Assembly: GCA_021628825.1 (NCBI GenBank)
Contig: JAJXRY010000001.1
Coordinates: 930,001-994,000, forward strand
Direction of reading: 5' to 3'
DNA length: 64,000 nt
Source of the DNA: Lachnospiraceae bacterium
Lineage (GTDB): Bacteria > Bacillota > Clostridia > Lachnospirales > Lachnospiraceae
A program made the position numbers and the translations under genes. The notes beneath the pieces were generated by a model. It did not search any database. It had not been told where the DNA came from and was given only the letters and a program-made list of their open reading frames with translations. Positions 38,805 to 48,545 of this stretch are shown here, in pieces; position 1 is the first letter of the stretch, and each line of letters begins with the position of its first letter.

Positions 38805-39608
38805 TTACATAACTAATTTACATAACTTATCCATATATATCTCCCCGGATGACTGCACGACGGTTACTTTGCAGCGATAACCTTCTCCGTTTCCAATCTG
38901 GAAATCGAAGTACTCACCGTCCGTAAAACTGCTGCACACTGCCATAATCGTTCCCCCATGAACCACGGCAGCAATTTTCAGATTCTCATCCCTGTTTTTC
39001 TGCTTTGCTGCATTTTGCTGTTTTTCTGTATTCTCCAGCTTTTCTAACTTCTTCTGATTGTCTGTATTCTTCTGATTCTTCACATTCCTGTCATTTTCTG
39101 CATTTTTATTTTCTGCATTTTTATCTTCTGCATTTTTGTCTTCTTCATTTCTACCTATAACCCCGGCAATTGCAATCCGGAGCATCTCTTCAAATCCCTG
39201 CCTGCACCGTGCAATAAAGTCCTCCCGGCTTTCTCCTTCCGGAAAAGGGATTGTTCCGTTGCTGTCAATCCATGTCTGATACCGGCCATCTCCCTGCAGG
39301 TCCTGATAATTCTTTCCTTCAAAGAGTCCGAAGTCCATCTCCCGGAATTCCGGAATTATGTGCTGCTCACAGTCCCGAAACAAAAGCTCCGCTGTTTCCC
39401 GGCACCGTTCCATAGGACTGACAAATAAGGCTTGTAAGGATGCCGGATCAGGATAGATGCCCTGCCTTTGAAAAGCCTTTAATTCCTCCCGTCCTTCTTC
39501 ACTTAACGGCTCCTCCGTCCTCCCCAGATACCGGTGCTCACGATTGGCATTCGTTGCTCCGTGCCGGATCAGATAAACTTCTATTTGATTCTCTGACCGA
39601 TTCCGCAT
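38805..39608 (-). CDS. cobC: Histidine phosphatase CobC with low-complexity insertion
   Basis: Alpha-ribazole-5'-phosphate phosphatase of the phosphoglycerate mutase fold. Catalytic LIRHGATNAN (His 16) and the second VVHGGTIM (His 217) are present, with FVSPMERCRETAE and EMDFGLFEGKNYQDL. Residues 153-208 between the conserved halves are a Lys/Asn/Glu repeat (units of DKNAE/NKNAE), encoded by 15-bp DNA repeats at 39097-39155; most homologues lack it. Frame intact, 267 residues. Its start overlaps the CobU-like gene end by 28 bases. Confidence 0.85.
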   Translation of the reverse strand: MRNRSENQIEVYLIRHGATNANREHRYLGRTEEPLSEEGREELKAFQRQGIYPDPASLQALFVSPMERCRETAELLFRDCEQHIIPEFREMDFGLFEGKNYQDLQGDGRYQTWIDSNGTIPFPEGESREDFIARCRQGFEEMLRIAIAGVIGRNEEDKNAEDKNAENKNAENDRNVKNQKNTDNQKKLEKLENTEKQQNAAKQKNRDENLKIAAVVHGGTIMAVCSSFTDGEYFDFQIGNGEGYRCKVTVVQSSGEIYMDKLCKLVM

Positions 39609-40004
39609 AATACACGCACCACCTCATCTGCTTTTTGTGCAAGCCGGATCAGAATTCTTCCGGTCTGCTCCCGATAGGTTCTTTCAAACGCATCCACCGG
39701 AACGATTCCGTTTCCGATTTCATCACAAATCAGAATAACCTCCGGATGCTTCTCCACAAACTCCATCACATCCGCTTCCAGTTCCTCCGGGGTTCTTTTT
39801 TTCCTGCCAGTTCCTTCTTCACAACATGATGGAAGTGATTGATAATCATCATCTTTTTTTCACCGCCTGCCTTTTTTTCCAGGCTTCCTGTATCTGTCCC
39901 TCTTCCGGAAGTACCCCATCAAAGATAATACTCTTCCCGTTTCCTTCCTCTTGCAGGACATAATGCAATTTTCCCTGTGCCAGACCACCTATAATTAATT
40001 TCAT
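39581..40004 (-). CDS. CobU-like small protein with altered P-loop, frameshifts
   Basis: About 140 residues after correction: MKLIIGGLAQGK at the N-terminus, where true CobU has GGSGSGKS; then IINHFHHVV, PEVILICDEIGNGIVPVDAFERTYRE and the C-terminal ADEVVRVLCGIGQRIK. The second half matches the end of adenosylcobinamide kinase/guanylyltransferase CobU. Homopolymer indels near 39870 and 39800 split it. A complete CobU is encoded 800 bases upstream in the operon, so this is a diverged paralogue, perhaps with a single activity or a regulatory role. Confidence 0.72.
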
Positions 40005-40014
40005 GATTTTCCTC

Positions 40015-40785
40015 TTATATCAACTTACCCACTACTGCCACTACAACCATCACCACTTCTTCACACAACAGCACAAACCATCCTGCGGTATCCCCGGTAA
40101 TTCCACCGAGCTCCTTTTTTGTCCGGTGATGGTAATAGGCGAATATCAAAAGCGCCGCAAGTACCGCCGCCCCTCCCGGCAAAGGCGACTGCCACAGCAT
40201 GAATGCAATACACAGGATTCCCTGTACATAAAGGGAGGCTTTCACAATCCGCTTCTGTGCCCTGCTCGCAAACAGGTAAAGCAGGCCATCACTTTTCGCG
40301 GAGCGGAAGGTAACCACTGCAATGCCGCTTAATACTCTCGACAACACAAATCCGGCACAGACAATCCAAAGTCCGCTTTCCTTTTTTTAATCTCTGAGAA
40401 CGCGCCCAGATAAATCAGGCCGTAAAGTGCCAGCATAATCACCGAAAACGCTCCAATATGGGAATCCTTCAGTATTTCCAGCTTCTTCTCCTTCGGCTGG
40501 TACGAGTGGAACGCGTCCATCGTATCCATGAAGCCATCCACATGAAAACCGCCGGTAATGAGCAGAGGAATGGCTGCCCCTCCCATTGTATAGCAAAGCA
40601 TTCCCAGTTCAGCCTGTTTACATAACATGGACCAAAGAACAATACCAAGTCCGATCACCGCCCCAATCCATGGAAAAAAAGCATAACATATATTTCATAT
40701 CCTCCTCTTTCCACTCAAACTGCGGCATGGGAATACCCGAATACATGGAAAAAAAGAAATGACAAGAGCTTTTTAACAGTTTCAT
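40015..40785 (-). CDS. cobS: Adenosylcobinamide-GDP ribazoletransferase CobS, two or more frameshifts
   Basis: Membrane enzyme that attaches alpha-ribazole in the last step. N-terminus HFFFSMYSGIPMP, then ITGGFHVDGFMDTMDAFHSYQPKEKKLEILKDSHIGAFSVI with the Asp-rich metal site, then a multi-helix C-terminus ending in GGITGDTAGWFVLLCEE. Frames change near 40672 (extra T) and 40385 (A run). About 255 residues. It has an ATGA overlap with cobU. Confidence 0.9.
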
Positions 40786-41391
40786 AATAACGTTCCTTTC
40801 CAGACAACCGGAATACCGGTCACAACTTCAATCACGGTATCGGCCATGGCAGCCAGCCTTTCATTGACCTGCCCCATCGCCTCGATATATTCCGCGGTCG
40901 TTTCTTCGTAGGAAATGCCATCCTCAAATACATTATTTGTCACGATAAGAAAGTGGGCAAGCTGGCTGTTCAGTGCTTCTATTCCATCGAGAATCTGTGC
41001 GGTCACCTCATCCCTTAACCGGATTTTATTTTCTGCAAACATTTCATTTGCAACCAGATTGGACATACATTCCAGGAGTGCCGTATCCCGTATGAACGGT
41101 ACGGAATTTTCCGGCCGATTGATCGTCACAGCTTCCTCCTGAAATTGATTGGACGGCTTTGCAATTCTCTGCGCTGCTTTTGTAAGATCCCTTGACTGCT
41201 CAATCGTCGTAAAGCCTTTCCCGGCACGGAGCCTTTGATGACGTCTGATTTTGGCAAGGCTTTCTTCCCCAAACGGCTGCATGGTCGCGATATAATATTT
41301 TTGTTTCTGCCTGCGTGGACAGACGCATCAGATATTCTTCCGCAAAGGCGGACTTTCCGCTTCCGCTGCCACCTGTGACTAAAACTACCAT
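40782..41391 (-). CDS. cobU: Adenosylcobinamide kinase/guanylyltransferase CobU, one frameshift
   Basis: Bifunctional enzyme that phosphorylates adenosylcobinamide and adds GMP. P-loop LVTGGSGSGKSAFAEEY at the start, the guanylylation region RHQRLRAG around residue 50, LLECMSNLVANEMF, FLIVTNNVFEDG, and C-terminal VTGIPVVWKG. One indel near 41300 separates the frames (expected IATMQPFGEES across the junction). About 202 residues, a little longer than usual. Confidence 0.92.
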
Positions 41392-41438
41392 AATCCTTAT
41401 CCTTTTTCCCTGTTCTTTTGCTTTCCGGTAATTTTACA

Positions 41439-42533
41439 TTATGTAAACCTCTTATATGCTGAAATCTGCATCCCGGAAAAGGTGGTTCCGGTCTCATACA
41501 ACTGCAGCGCCATATCCAGTAGTGCAAAGAGCATGACCGCTCCCGTTCCTTCTCCCAGTGCCATTTTCCCATCGATCACCGGCTCCATCTGCAGCTCCTT
41601 CATCAGTAACTCTACGGCCGGTTCCTTTCCCTTGTGTGAGGGGAGCAGATACTCCTTGGTCCCCGGAAAAAGGCGTTCTGCAACGAGGGCTGCCACCATA
41701 CTGATCACCCCGTCTAAGACGATGGGAAGGTGAAAGAGCGCACCTCCCACACACATTCCAACCAATCCTGCAATATCAAAGCCGCCGACCGTGCTTAAGA
41801 CCGTGAACGGATCTGCCGCATACAAATCATAGCTCCGGATTGCCTCTGCAATCAACTGCTGCTTCCGTAAGAGCCCTTCTTCACTTAACCCGGCTCCCTT
41901 TCCGGTGACAAGTATGGGATCACACCGCAGCACTGCAGCTGCCACAGCACTGCTTGTTGTTGTATTTCCAATTCCCATTTCCCCGGTTGCCAGAAGCGTA
42001 TAGCCATCCCTCTTACATTCCTGTACCAGCTTTATGCCTGTCGCAATGGCTTTCACGGTCTCTTCTTCCGTCATGGCAGGCTCCCTCCGGAAGTTCCGCG
42101 TTCCGCACCGAAGCTTCTCATTCCGCACTCCCGGAATGGAACCCTTATGGCTCATCCCAATATCTATCGGAATTGTCACAGCTCCGGCCTTTGCACTCAT
42201 CTTCCCAACCGAAGAAGCGTTTCGCCCTATAGCCTGCACAACTGCTGTGGTCACTTCCTGTCCGCTCTGGCTTATCCCTTCTTCCACAATCCCGTTATCG
42301 GCACAGAAGATCAGTACTGCCTTTTTTGAAAGGTCAAGTACCTCCGTTCCAAGGATCGCTCCGATCTGTGCAGTAAGTGCTTCAAACCGTCCCATACCGT
42401 CTAACGGTTTGGCAACATGATCCCAGTTCTTCTGCACCTTCTTACGCATCTGTTCCTCCGGTGCTTCTATTTTAATCTGCTTTAGTTCCTCCCTGGTATA
42501 TTCCTTAAATACCGGCATCCCGAAGCATTCCAT
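41439..42533 (-). CDS. cobT: Nicotinate-nucleotide--dimethylbenzimidazole phosphoribosyltransferase CobT
   Basis: Makes alpha-ribazole phosphate from the lower-ligand base and nicotinate mononucleotide. Intact, 364 residues. LDGMGRFEALTAQIG, ADNGIVEEGISQSGQEVT, GEMGIGNTTTSSAV, TVGGFDIAGLVG and the C-terminal catalytic GEGTGAVML are all CobT signatures. It overlaps the cobQ stop by 29 bases. No gene for making the lower-ligand base is visible in the window. Confidence 0.95.
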   Translation of the reverse strand: MECFGMPVFKEYTREELKQIKIEAPEEQMRKKVQKNWDHVAKPLDGMGRFEALTAQIGAILGTEVLDLSKKAVLIFCADNGIVEEGISQSGQEVTTAVVQAIGRNASSVGKMSAKAGAVTIPIDIGMSHKGSIPGVRNEKLRCGTRNFRREPAMTEEETVKAIATGIKLVQECKRDGYTLLATGEMGIGNTTTSSAVAAAVLRCDPILVTGKGAGLSEEGLLRKQQLIAEAIRSYDLYAADPFTVLSTVGGFDIAGLVGMCVGGALFHLPIVLDGVISMVAALVAERLFPGTKEYLLPSHKGKEPAVELLMKELQMEPVIDGKMALGEGTGAVMLFALLDMALQLYETGTTFSGMQISAYKRFT

Positions 42534-43999
42534 AAACTTCCTCCATATTTAAGTAAAGCCGTAAGGTATCTGCCAGCTTGTCATACTGCTTTTCCTTAAA
42601 GCTCTGATAGTCCTCCATCTGACCATCCGGCAGGGAAACGCCCTTTTTCTTTGCAAGAGCCTGTACAGTCTCCCCTGCAATCTGTGCCTGATCGAACAGT
42701 CCGTGCACATAGGAACCGTAAACATTCGGATTTGCTCCTGTCTGGATCACCGGCTGGTTTTCCGGCAAAGCCTCGCCTGTCTCTTCTTTCGGCAATGTCT
42801 TTCCCATATGAATTTCGTAGCCCCGGAAAGCCTTTCCGGACATCCCCTGTAACGGTCCTTCTATCTGTCCTACGCTGCCTTCTGTCTGGCAGCGCCGCTT
42901 CTCCTTCTGTAAGACGGTCGTTACAGATAACAATTCCATTGCCCGGATAGAGCCGCCCTCTTCCACACCATCGGGATCTGCTATGGTTTCTCCTAACATC
43001 TGATAGCCTCCGCAGATTCCGAATACCGGAATATCCTCTGCCAACTTTTTTTCACCGCGGCTTCCAGACCGTTCTGCCGCATCCACTTGAGGTCCCCCAT
43101 CGTGTTTTTGCTGCCCGGAAGAAAAATGAGATCCGGATGATGCAGCTCACTGATCGAGGTCACATAACGCACCGTCACCTCCGGAAACTGCTCAAAAACA
43201 TTGAAATCCGTAAAATTGGATATTCTCGGGTAATGAATGACCGCAATGTCAATCAATCCTTCCTTTTTGCGGTCAAAACGTCCGGTAAGGCTGTCCTCAT
43301 CCTCAAGCGCAAGCTCCATATAAGGAACCACTCCCGTAACCGGAACACCACCCTTTTCTTCCAGCATCGTAATTCCCGGGTCAAGAATCGACTTATCTCC
43401 CCGGAATTTATTAATAATAAGGCCCTTGACCCGTTTTCTTTCTTCTTCCGTCAAAAGCATCAAGGTTCCCAGGAGCTGTGCAAACACCCCTCCGCGGTCA
43501 ATGTCCCCGACTAAAAGCACCGGTGCATCCAGCATCTGCGCAAGACCCATATTCACAATGTCGTTTTCCTTCAGGTTGATTTCCGCAGGGCTTCCTGCCC
43601 CCTCGATCACAATAATATCCGCATATTCCTCTAACTTCCGGAATGCCTTCCGGATGTCCGGAATCAACTGCTTTTTGTAGGCAAAATAATCCCGTGCGCT
43701 CATGTTGCCGATCACTTCTCCATTGACAATGACCTGCGAGCCGGTATGATTTGTGGGTTTTAACAGAATCGGATTCATACAGACCATCGGATCGATCCCT
43801 GCTGCTTCCGCCTGCATGACCTGAGCCCTTCCCATTTCCAGCCCTTCCTTCGTAATAAAGGAATTGAGCGCCATATTCTGTGATTTAAAAGGAGCCACAC
43901 GCCATCCGTCCTGCTTAAAAAAATCCGGCACAGCCCAGCCACCAGAAAGCTCTTACCAGCATTCGACATGGTTCCCTGTATCATAATTACCTTTGCCAT
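42505..43999 (-). CDS. cobQ: Cobyric acid synthase CobQ/CbiP, two or more frameshifts
   Basis: Glutamine-dependent amidation of four carboxylates. MIQGTMSNAGKSFLVAGLCRIF (P-loop variant), FKSQNMALNSF, MNPILLKP, EGAGSPAEINL, VGDIDRGGVFAQL, FLPGSKNTMGDL, then the glutaminase part GICGGYQMLGE with the Cys nucleophile and GSYVHGLFD. Extra bases near 43920 and 43050 split it in three. About 498 residues, normal. Confidence 0.93.
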
Positions 44000-44092
44000 C
44001 TGTTTATCCTCATGCCTGTTTTCTTAAAGGCTATCTCCCTTTTCTATCTCCTTACTGTCCCGTTTCTTCCCCGGTATTACTCTTCCCGGGTA

Positions 44093-45209
44093 TCATTCTT
44101 CTCCTGCATTTTGAAACTCAATTTCGATCTTCTTCTCCTGCGCCCAGTTCAGCAGTTCTTCGTTCTCCTTCTCGAAGCTCCCGAAGCTTTTCCGGCAGCA
44201 GATCAGTTTTTTGCAGTTACTTAATATATTCTTTGCTTCCTGCAGGGTTTCCCGGGGAACCGGTTCAAAAGCTTCCGTTGCAATCACCTTTCCGGCAAGT
44301 GCCCTTGCGGTCGGATAATCCAGATCATTCCGGAACAGAATTCCGGTTGCAAATGGCATCCCCTCCCGCTGCAGCTTCCGGTAAACAGCCCTGCCGCTGC
44401 CGCCTCCTGCCATCACAAAAACCTCAGGCTCTCCCTTCGGTGAAGGAAGCTCCACATTTCCGGTTGTTTCCTCGTAGCTTCCCGCTGTAATATCGAACAG
44501 CTTCGCAATATATCCTTTGTCCAGTACCTCTGCCGGAGTTCCCATCCGGTCTACCCTGTGATCCCGGATACACAGAATCTGATCGGAGATAATCTCTGCC
44601 AGTTCAATCTCATGCAGGGACATGATCACGGTCAGCTTCTTCTTCCGTTTCATTTCCTGTAACACCGACAAGAATTCCAGCTTATACTTCACATCCAGAT
44701 ACGACGTCGGCTCATCCAGTATCAGAATTTCCGGCTCCTGACAGATTGCTCTTGCTAACATCACCCGCTGTCTTTGTCCATCACTGATCCGGATAAAATC
44801 CTGTTCCTTAAGCTCCTCTACATGCACCAGCTTCATGGCCTCTGCCACGGCCTCCCGGTCCTTTTCCGAAAGAATACCGAACCGCCCGGTATAAGGGTAT
44901 CTTCCGGTTGCCACCACATCCTCACAGGTCATCATTTCCGTACGCAGACGTTCCGTCAGCAGTACGGCCATGGTCTGTGCTCTCCTGGATAAGGACATTT
45001 CCTCCAGATGACTGCTTCCCAGCATGATTGTTCCCCCAAGCAGCTCTAATTGCCCTGCAATACTTTTTGAGGATGGTCGACTTTCCGGATCCGTTTGGGC
45101 CAATCAGTGTCAGGATTTCACCCTTCAAAAGTCCGATTTCGATCTGTTCCATCAGTGGCTTTCCGTTATAGCCCACTGCCATTTTTATGGTACGAAAATA
45201 ATCCTTCAT
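44093..45209 (-). CDS. ABC ATPase (FecE/BtuD type) with C-terminal extension, one frameshift
   Basis: ATP-binding subunit of the importer encoded next to it. Walker A GPNGSGKSTILK, signature ISDGQRQRVMLARAI, Walker B ILILDEPTSYLD and switch SLHEIEL fit the siderophore/heme/B12 importer class. One break near 45065 joins the two frames. After about residue 255 there is an extra 110-residue domain (VFVMAGGGSGRAVYRKLQ, FRNDLDYPTARALAG) ending at 44093 that ordinary BtuD/FecE proteins lack. An ATGA overlap links it to the permease. Confidence 0.85.
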
Positions 45210-46229
45210 GTGTCCATCTTCTCCTTATTCCTGCGAACCATCACCCATAAGACAACGGGCACTCCGAAGATCGCCGTCACCGTGCTGATACTCAATTCGG
45301 TCGGTGCCAGAACCATCCTCGCAAGCAGATCACAGAACAGACAGAACACTCCGCCTCCAAGAAAACAGGCCGGAATCATCAAAAATCGGCTTCGTCGTTC
45401 CAAGGAGCTGCTTAACAAGGTGCGGCACCGCAATTCCCACGAAGGAGATTGGTCCCGCAAATGCCACAATACATGCCGAAAGGACACTGGATAAAACCAC
45501 CAGAGCAATCCTCAAAAGCCGCACATTCACTCCCATGTTCTGTGCATAGCCTTCTCCCATCTGATAAGCACTTAATGGCTTTGCCAGTAAAAAAAGATGC
45601 AGATGCAGGTAAGGAAAACCACCACCGACATCACCCCTCACCTGATTCCAGTTCATCCCGGAAAAGCTTCCCCGTGACCAGTTATGCAGATTCACAATAT
45701 CTGCATCCTCCGCAAAGGTCACGACAAAGTCTGTAACTGCCGAACAGATATAACCGATCATGACACCGCTTACCACCAGCATCGACATCCGGTTTACCCG
45801 GCGTGCCATCAGAAGTACAAAGCCCATACAGATCATGGCACCGAGAAATGCTGCCAGAATCATCGTAAAAGAGGTTACCCTTATGGATCGTCCCATGAAA
45901 AATACCATGAATAATGCAACCATCATTTTCGCTCCGGATGAGATTCCGAGCACAAAAGGTCCTGCAATCGGATTATGGAAAAAGGTCTGTAATAAATATC
46001 CGGCAAGGGCAAGCGCCCCACCAAGGATTAACGCAGCCAGCGTCCGCGGCATCCGGATGTCCCACAGAATTCTCGCATTCAATACCTCCTGTCCCCGGAT
46101 GGAAGAAAGAATATCTTTAAACGGAATGGACACCGTTCCGATGCAAACATTCAGAATCAGGAACAGAATAATTCCTGCTGTCAGTAAAAGGAATGCCGTT
46201 ATCACTCTTAATGTTCGGTTATGCTGCAT
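45206..46229 (-). CDS. FecCD-family ABC permease, one frameshift
   Basis: Multi-helix permease of the iron-siderophore/heme/cobalamin class: RMPRTLAALILGGALALAGYLLQ, NPIAGPFVLGISSGA and the C-terminal GPISFVGIAVPHLV. An indel near 45385 separates the last 60 residues (LGGGVFCLFCDLLAR, LSISTVTAIFGVPVVLWVM). About 341 residues, normal. It lies between the binding protein and the ATPase and shares overlaps with the ATPase gene. Confidence 0.9.
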
Positions 46230-46241
46230 ATACTTCCTCCC

Positions 46242-47497
46242 CTATTTCAGCCGGAAAAGATACTTCATCTGCGTATCATCCCCCCGAAGGAGCATGATAT
46301 GAAAGTCCTTCATCAGATCCCCAACGGACATCGACTGCTGATAATAGTCATTGGTCGTACAGAATACATTTCCCTCCTGTACTGCTTTAAAATCTTCTAA
46401 AACCGGGCATTTTTCAAGGAGCTGTGCAATGGAATCCACGCCGCCGTCAATCGTACTGTTATAAATCAGGAAATCCGCATCCTTTGCCCCTTCATAAAAC
46501 TCCTCGATCTGGATGTTCAAGGTCGAACGTCCACCTTCTTCCCCCATGTCCTCAAAAATATATCTGCCTCCCGCAAGCTCAATCATTTTCGGGATATAAT
46601 CGGAGCTTCTCCGGATCTGCACCAGCCCGTTTGAGGTGATAAAGAAAAATGCCACAGTCTGATCGGTCTTTTCATCCGAGGTCACTTCCTCTAAAATGGC
46701 TGTCTGCTCTGCAAAGATCTGTTCCGCCTCTTCTTCCTTTCCCACCATGGCACCGAAGAATTTAATCCATTCCACCCTGCCAAGCGGATGGGATTCATAA
46801 CTGGAATACTCAATCATCACCGGGATTCCAAAGTCATTCAGCATTTCAATCACCTCGGGCGTATGCGTAATCATCCGGTTTTCAATGGCGAGGGAGCAGT
46901 TTTCTGAAACGATTGTTTCATAATCCGGCTTACTGTACTTACCGGCATACCGGATATCGCCCCGCTCCATGGCATCCCTTGCTTCCTCCACATACCAGTT
47001 TTCCTCCTTCTGTCCGGAAAAGCGTATCGTATCGAGTGCATGAAGCTTCACAAACATGTCCATCACCGCAGACGATACCAGATACAGGTTCCGGATGGGC
47101 TGCTGCATGACAATCACCTCTTCCGGGAGGTTTTCCGGTATCTCTTTTTCCTCCGGCACAATGAAAAGCTCCGTTCCGTCCATTGTCTTCAGCATCCGGT
47201 ATCCGCCCTCATAGTAGTCCACGGAAAAAAATTCTCGGCATACTGCAGTTCCATGCTGCCTTCATAAACCAGTTCTTCTGATTCTGCCTCATTCGTGCCT
47301 TCCAGGGAAAGAATCGTTGCCTTATCTGCACTTATTCCAGCTGCTCCTGCTTTTTCATTCGCATCCTCCGGAAAAGCTGCATTCTTCCCCGGTACGATCA
47401 AAGCAGAATCAGAAGAAGGACTGCCACAGCCCAAAAGCCCAAGCAGTCCCAGCAAAAACAAACCGGATACGATTGTTTTCTTTCTTCTTTTTCTCAT
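46242..47497 (-). CDS. ABC importer substrate-binding lipoprotein, one frameshift
   Basis: Lipoprotein signal with lipobox LLGLLGC followed by a Ser/Asp-rich linker. The mature part is a helical-backbone class III binding protein (VIVMQQPIRNLYLVSSAVMDMFVKL, ESHPLGRVEWIKFFGAMVGKEEEAEQIF, GDDTQMKYLFRLK) as in FecB/BtuF. One break near 47220 in an A run. About 418 residues. The ligand is not provable: cobalamin precursors, corrinoids, heme or a cobalt-tetrapyrrole are all possible, given its place behind a B12 riboswitch and next to an exported cobaltochelatase. Confidence 0.85.
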
Positions 47498-47509
47498 AGA
47501 TCGTTCCTC

Positions 47510-48482
47510 TTAATCAAGCGCCTTGATCGTATCGGAATGAAAGGTCAGGGTATACTCGATTTCATGTGGCTTACTCATTGCCACGGTATCTCCGATTACT
47601 GTCACCGGCTCATCAAAAGCAGCTACGGGAATCTCAAATACGGAATTTCCCTCGGTGTTTACCGGAAGAAACTTCTCTCCGTCTACCAGCATATAATCAT
47701 AGTTCGGACTGCTCCACTCTACGGAAGCTGTCACCTTCTGATTCTCTACGGTAATCGTCACAGGAGAAGCAATGCTTGCGCGTCCGCTTCCTCCTTCAAA
47801 GGTCATCTCTACCAAATAGCTTCCATCCGCAAGATCAGGAATGCCAGATTTTTCCTGAAGCTTCGCCGGAAGCCGATGTCCCTGCTGTTTCTGCTTCAGA
47901 AATATCTACCGGATTCGATACGCAGACCTTGTGGTCATACCACTTGCCCTTGGTTCCGATCAGGGCAACATCAAATTCTTCATCCAATGCCGGAACCGGA
48001 ATATCAAATCCATACACCTCATCGGTCAATCCGTCACTGTAGGTTACTTCATCCACTGTCGGCTCTAAGAGCTGCGCACCGTCCTTCTGTGCATCCTCTG
48101 CTGATCCCGGATAAAGATTCAGGATCTTCCTGGAGGCCAGAGATACATGAATGGTCATCTGACCGTTTTCTACCGTCAGGACTCCCTTTCCATCACAGGC
48201 TTCACTTACATGGAACATGGAACTGTCCGTAGAAAATTCCGCATCATAAGTTCCATCCGGAAGTATTGCCTGCGTGGTTTCTGCTGTGTCTTCCTGAACC
48301 TCTGCCGCTGCTTCACTCTCTTCGGGTTCTTCCGTAACCTCCTCTGTAACTTCTTCTGCAGTAGGGGCTGTCTCTTCGACAGCCGCCTCCTGCTGATCCC
48401 CTGTCTTTCCGGCACAGGCACTCATAAAAGCCATACTGAAAACCAATACACCGGTCAAAAAGATTGTTTTTATCTTACTCAT
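47510..48482 (-). CDS. Lipoprotein with two NEAT-like beta domains, one insertion
   Basis: About 323 residues. Signal with lipobox MAFMSAC, a Glu/Thr/Ala-rich spacer, then two similar beta domains. Both open with DGTYDAEF or DGSYLVEMTF, contain a strand with VTVENxxxT and a YDYMLVDG-like turn, and the second ends MSKPHEIEYTLTF, which resembles the end of NEAT heme-binding domains. One extra A near 47843 splits the frames. Start 48482 follows GAGG. Placed between cbiK and an importer, it may bind a tetrapyrrole at the cell surface; the NEAT assignment is tentative. Confidence 0.65.
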
Positions 48483-48545
48483 TGTCTGCCTCACAACATC
48501 CTGTTCAACACAGGTTTATTTTCATTCCAGTCAGCTGTACTGATT

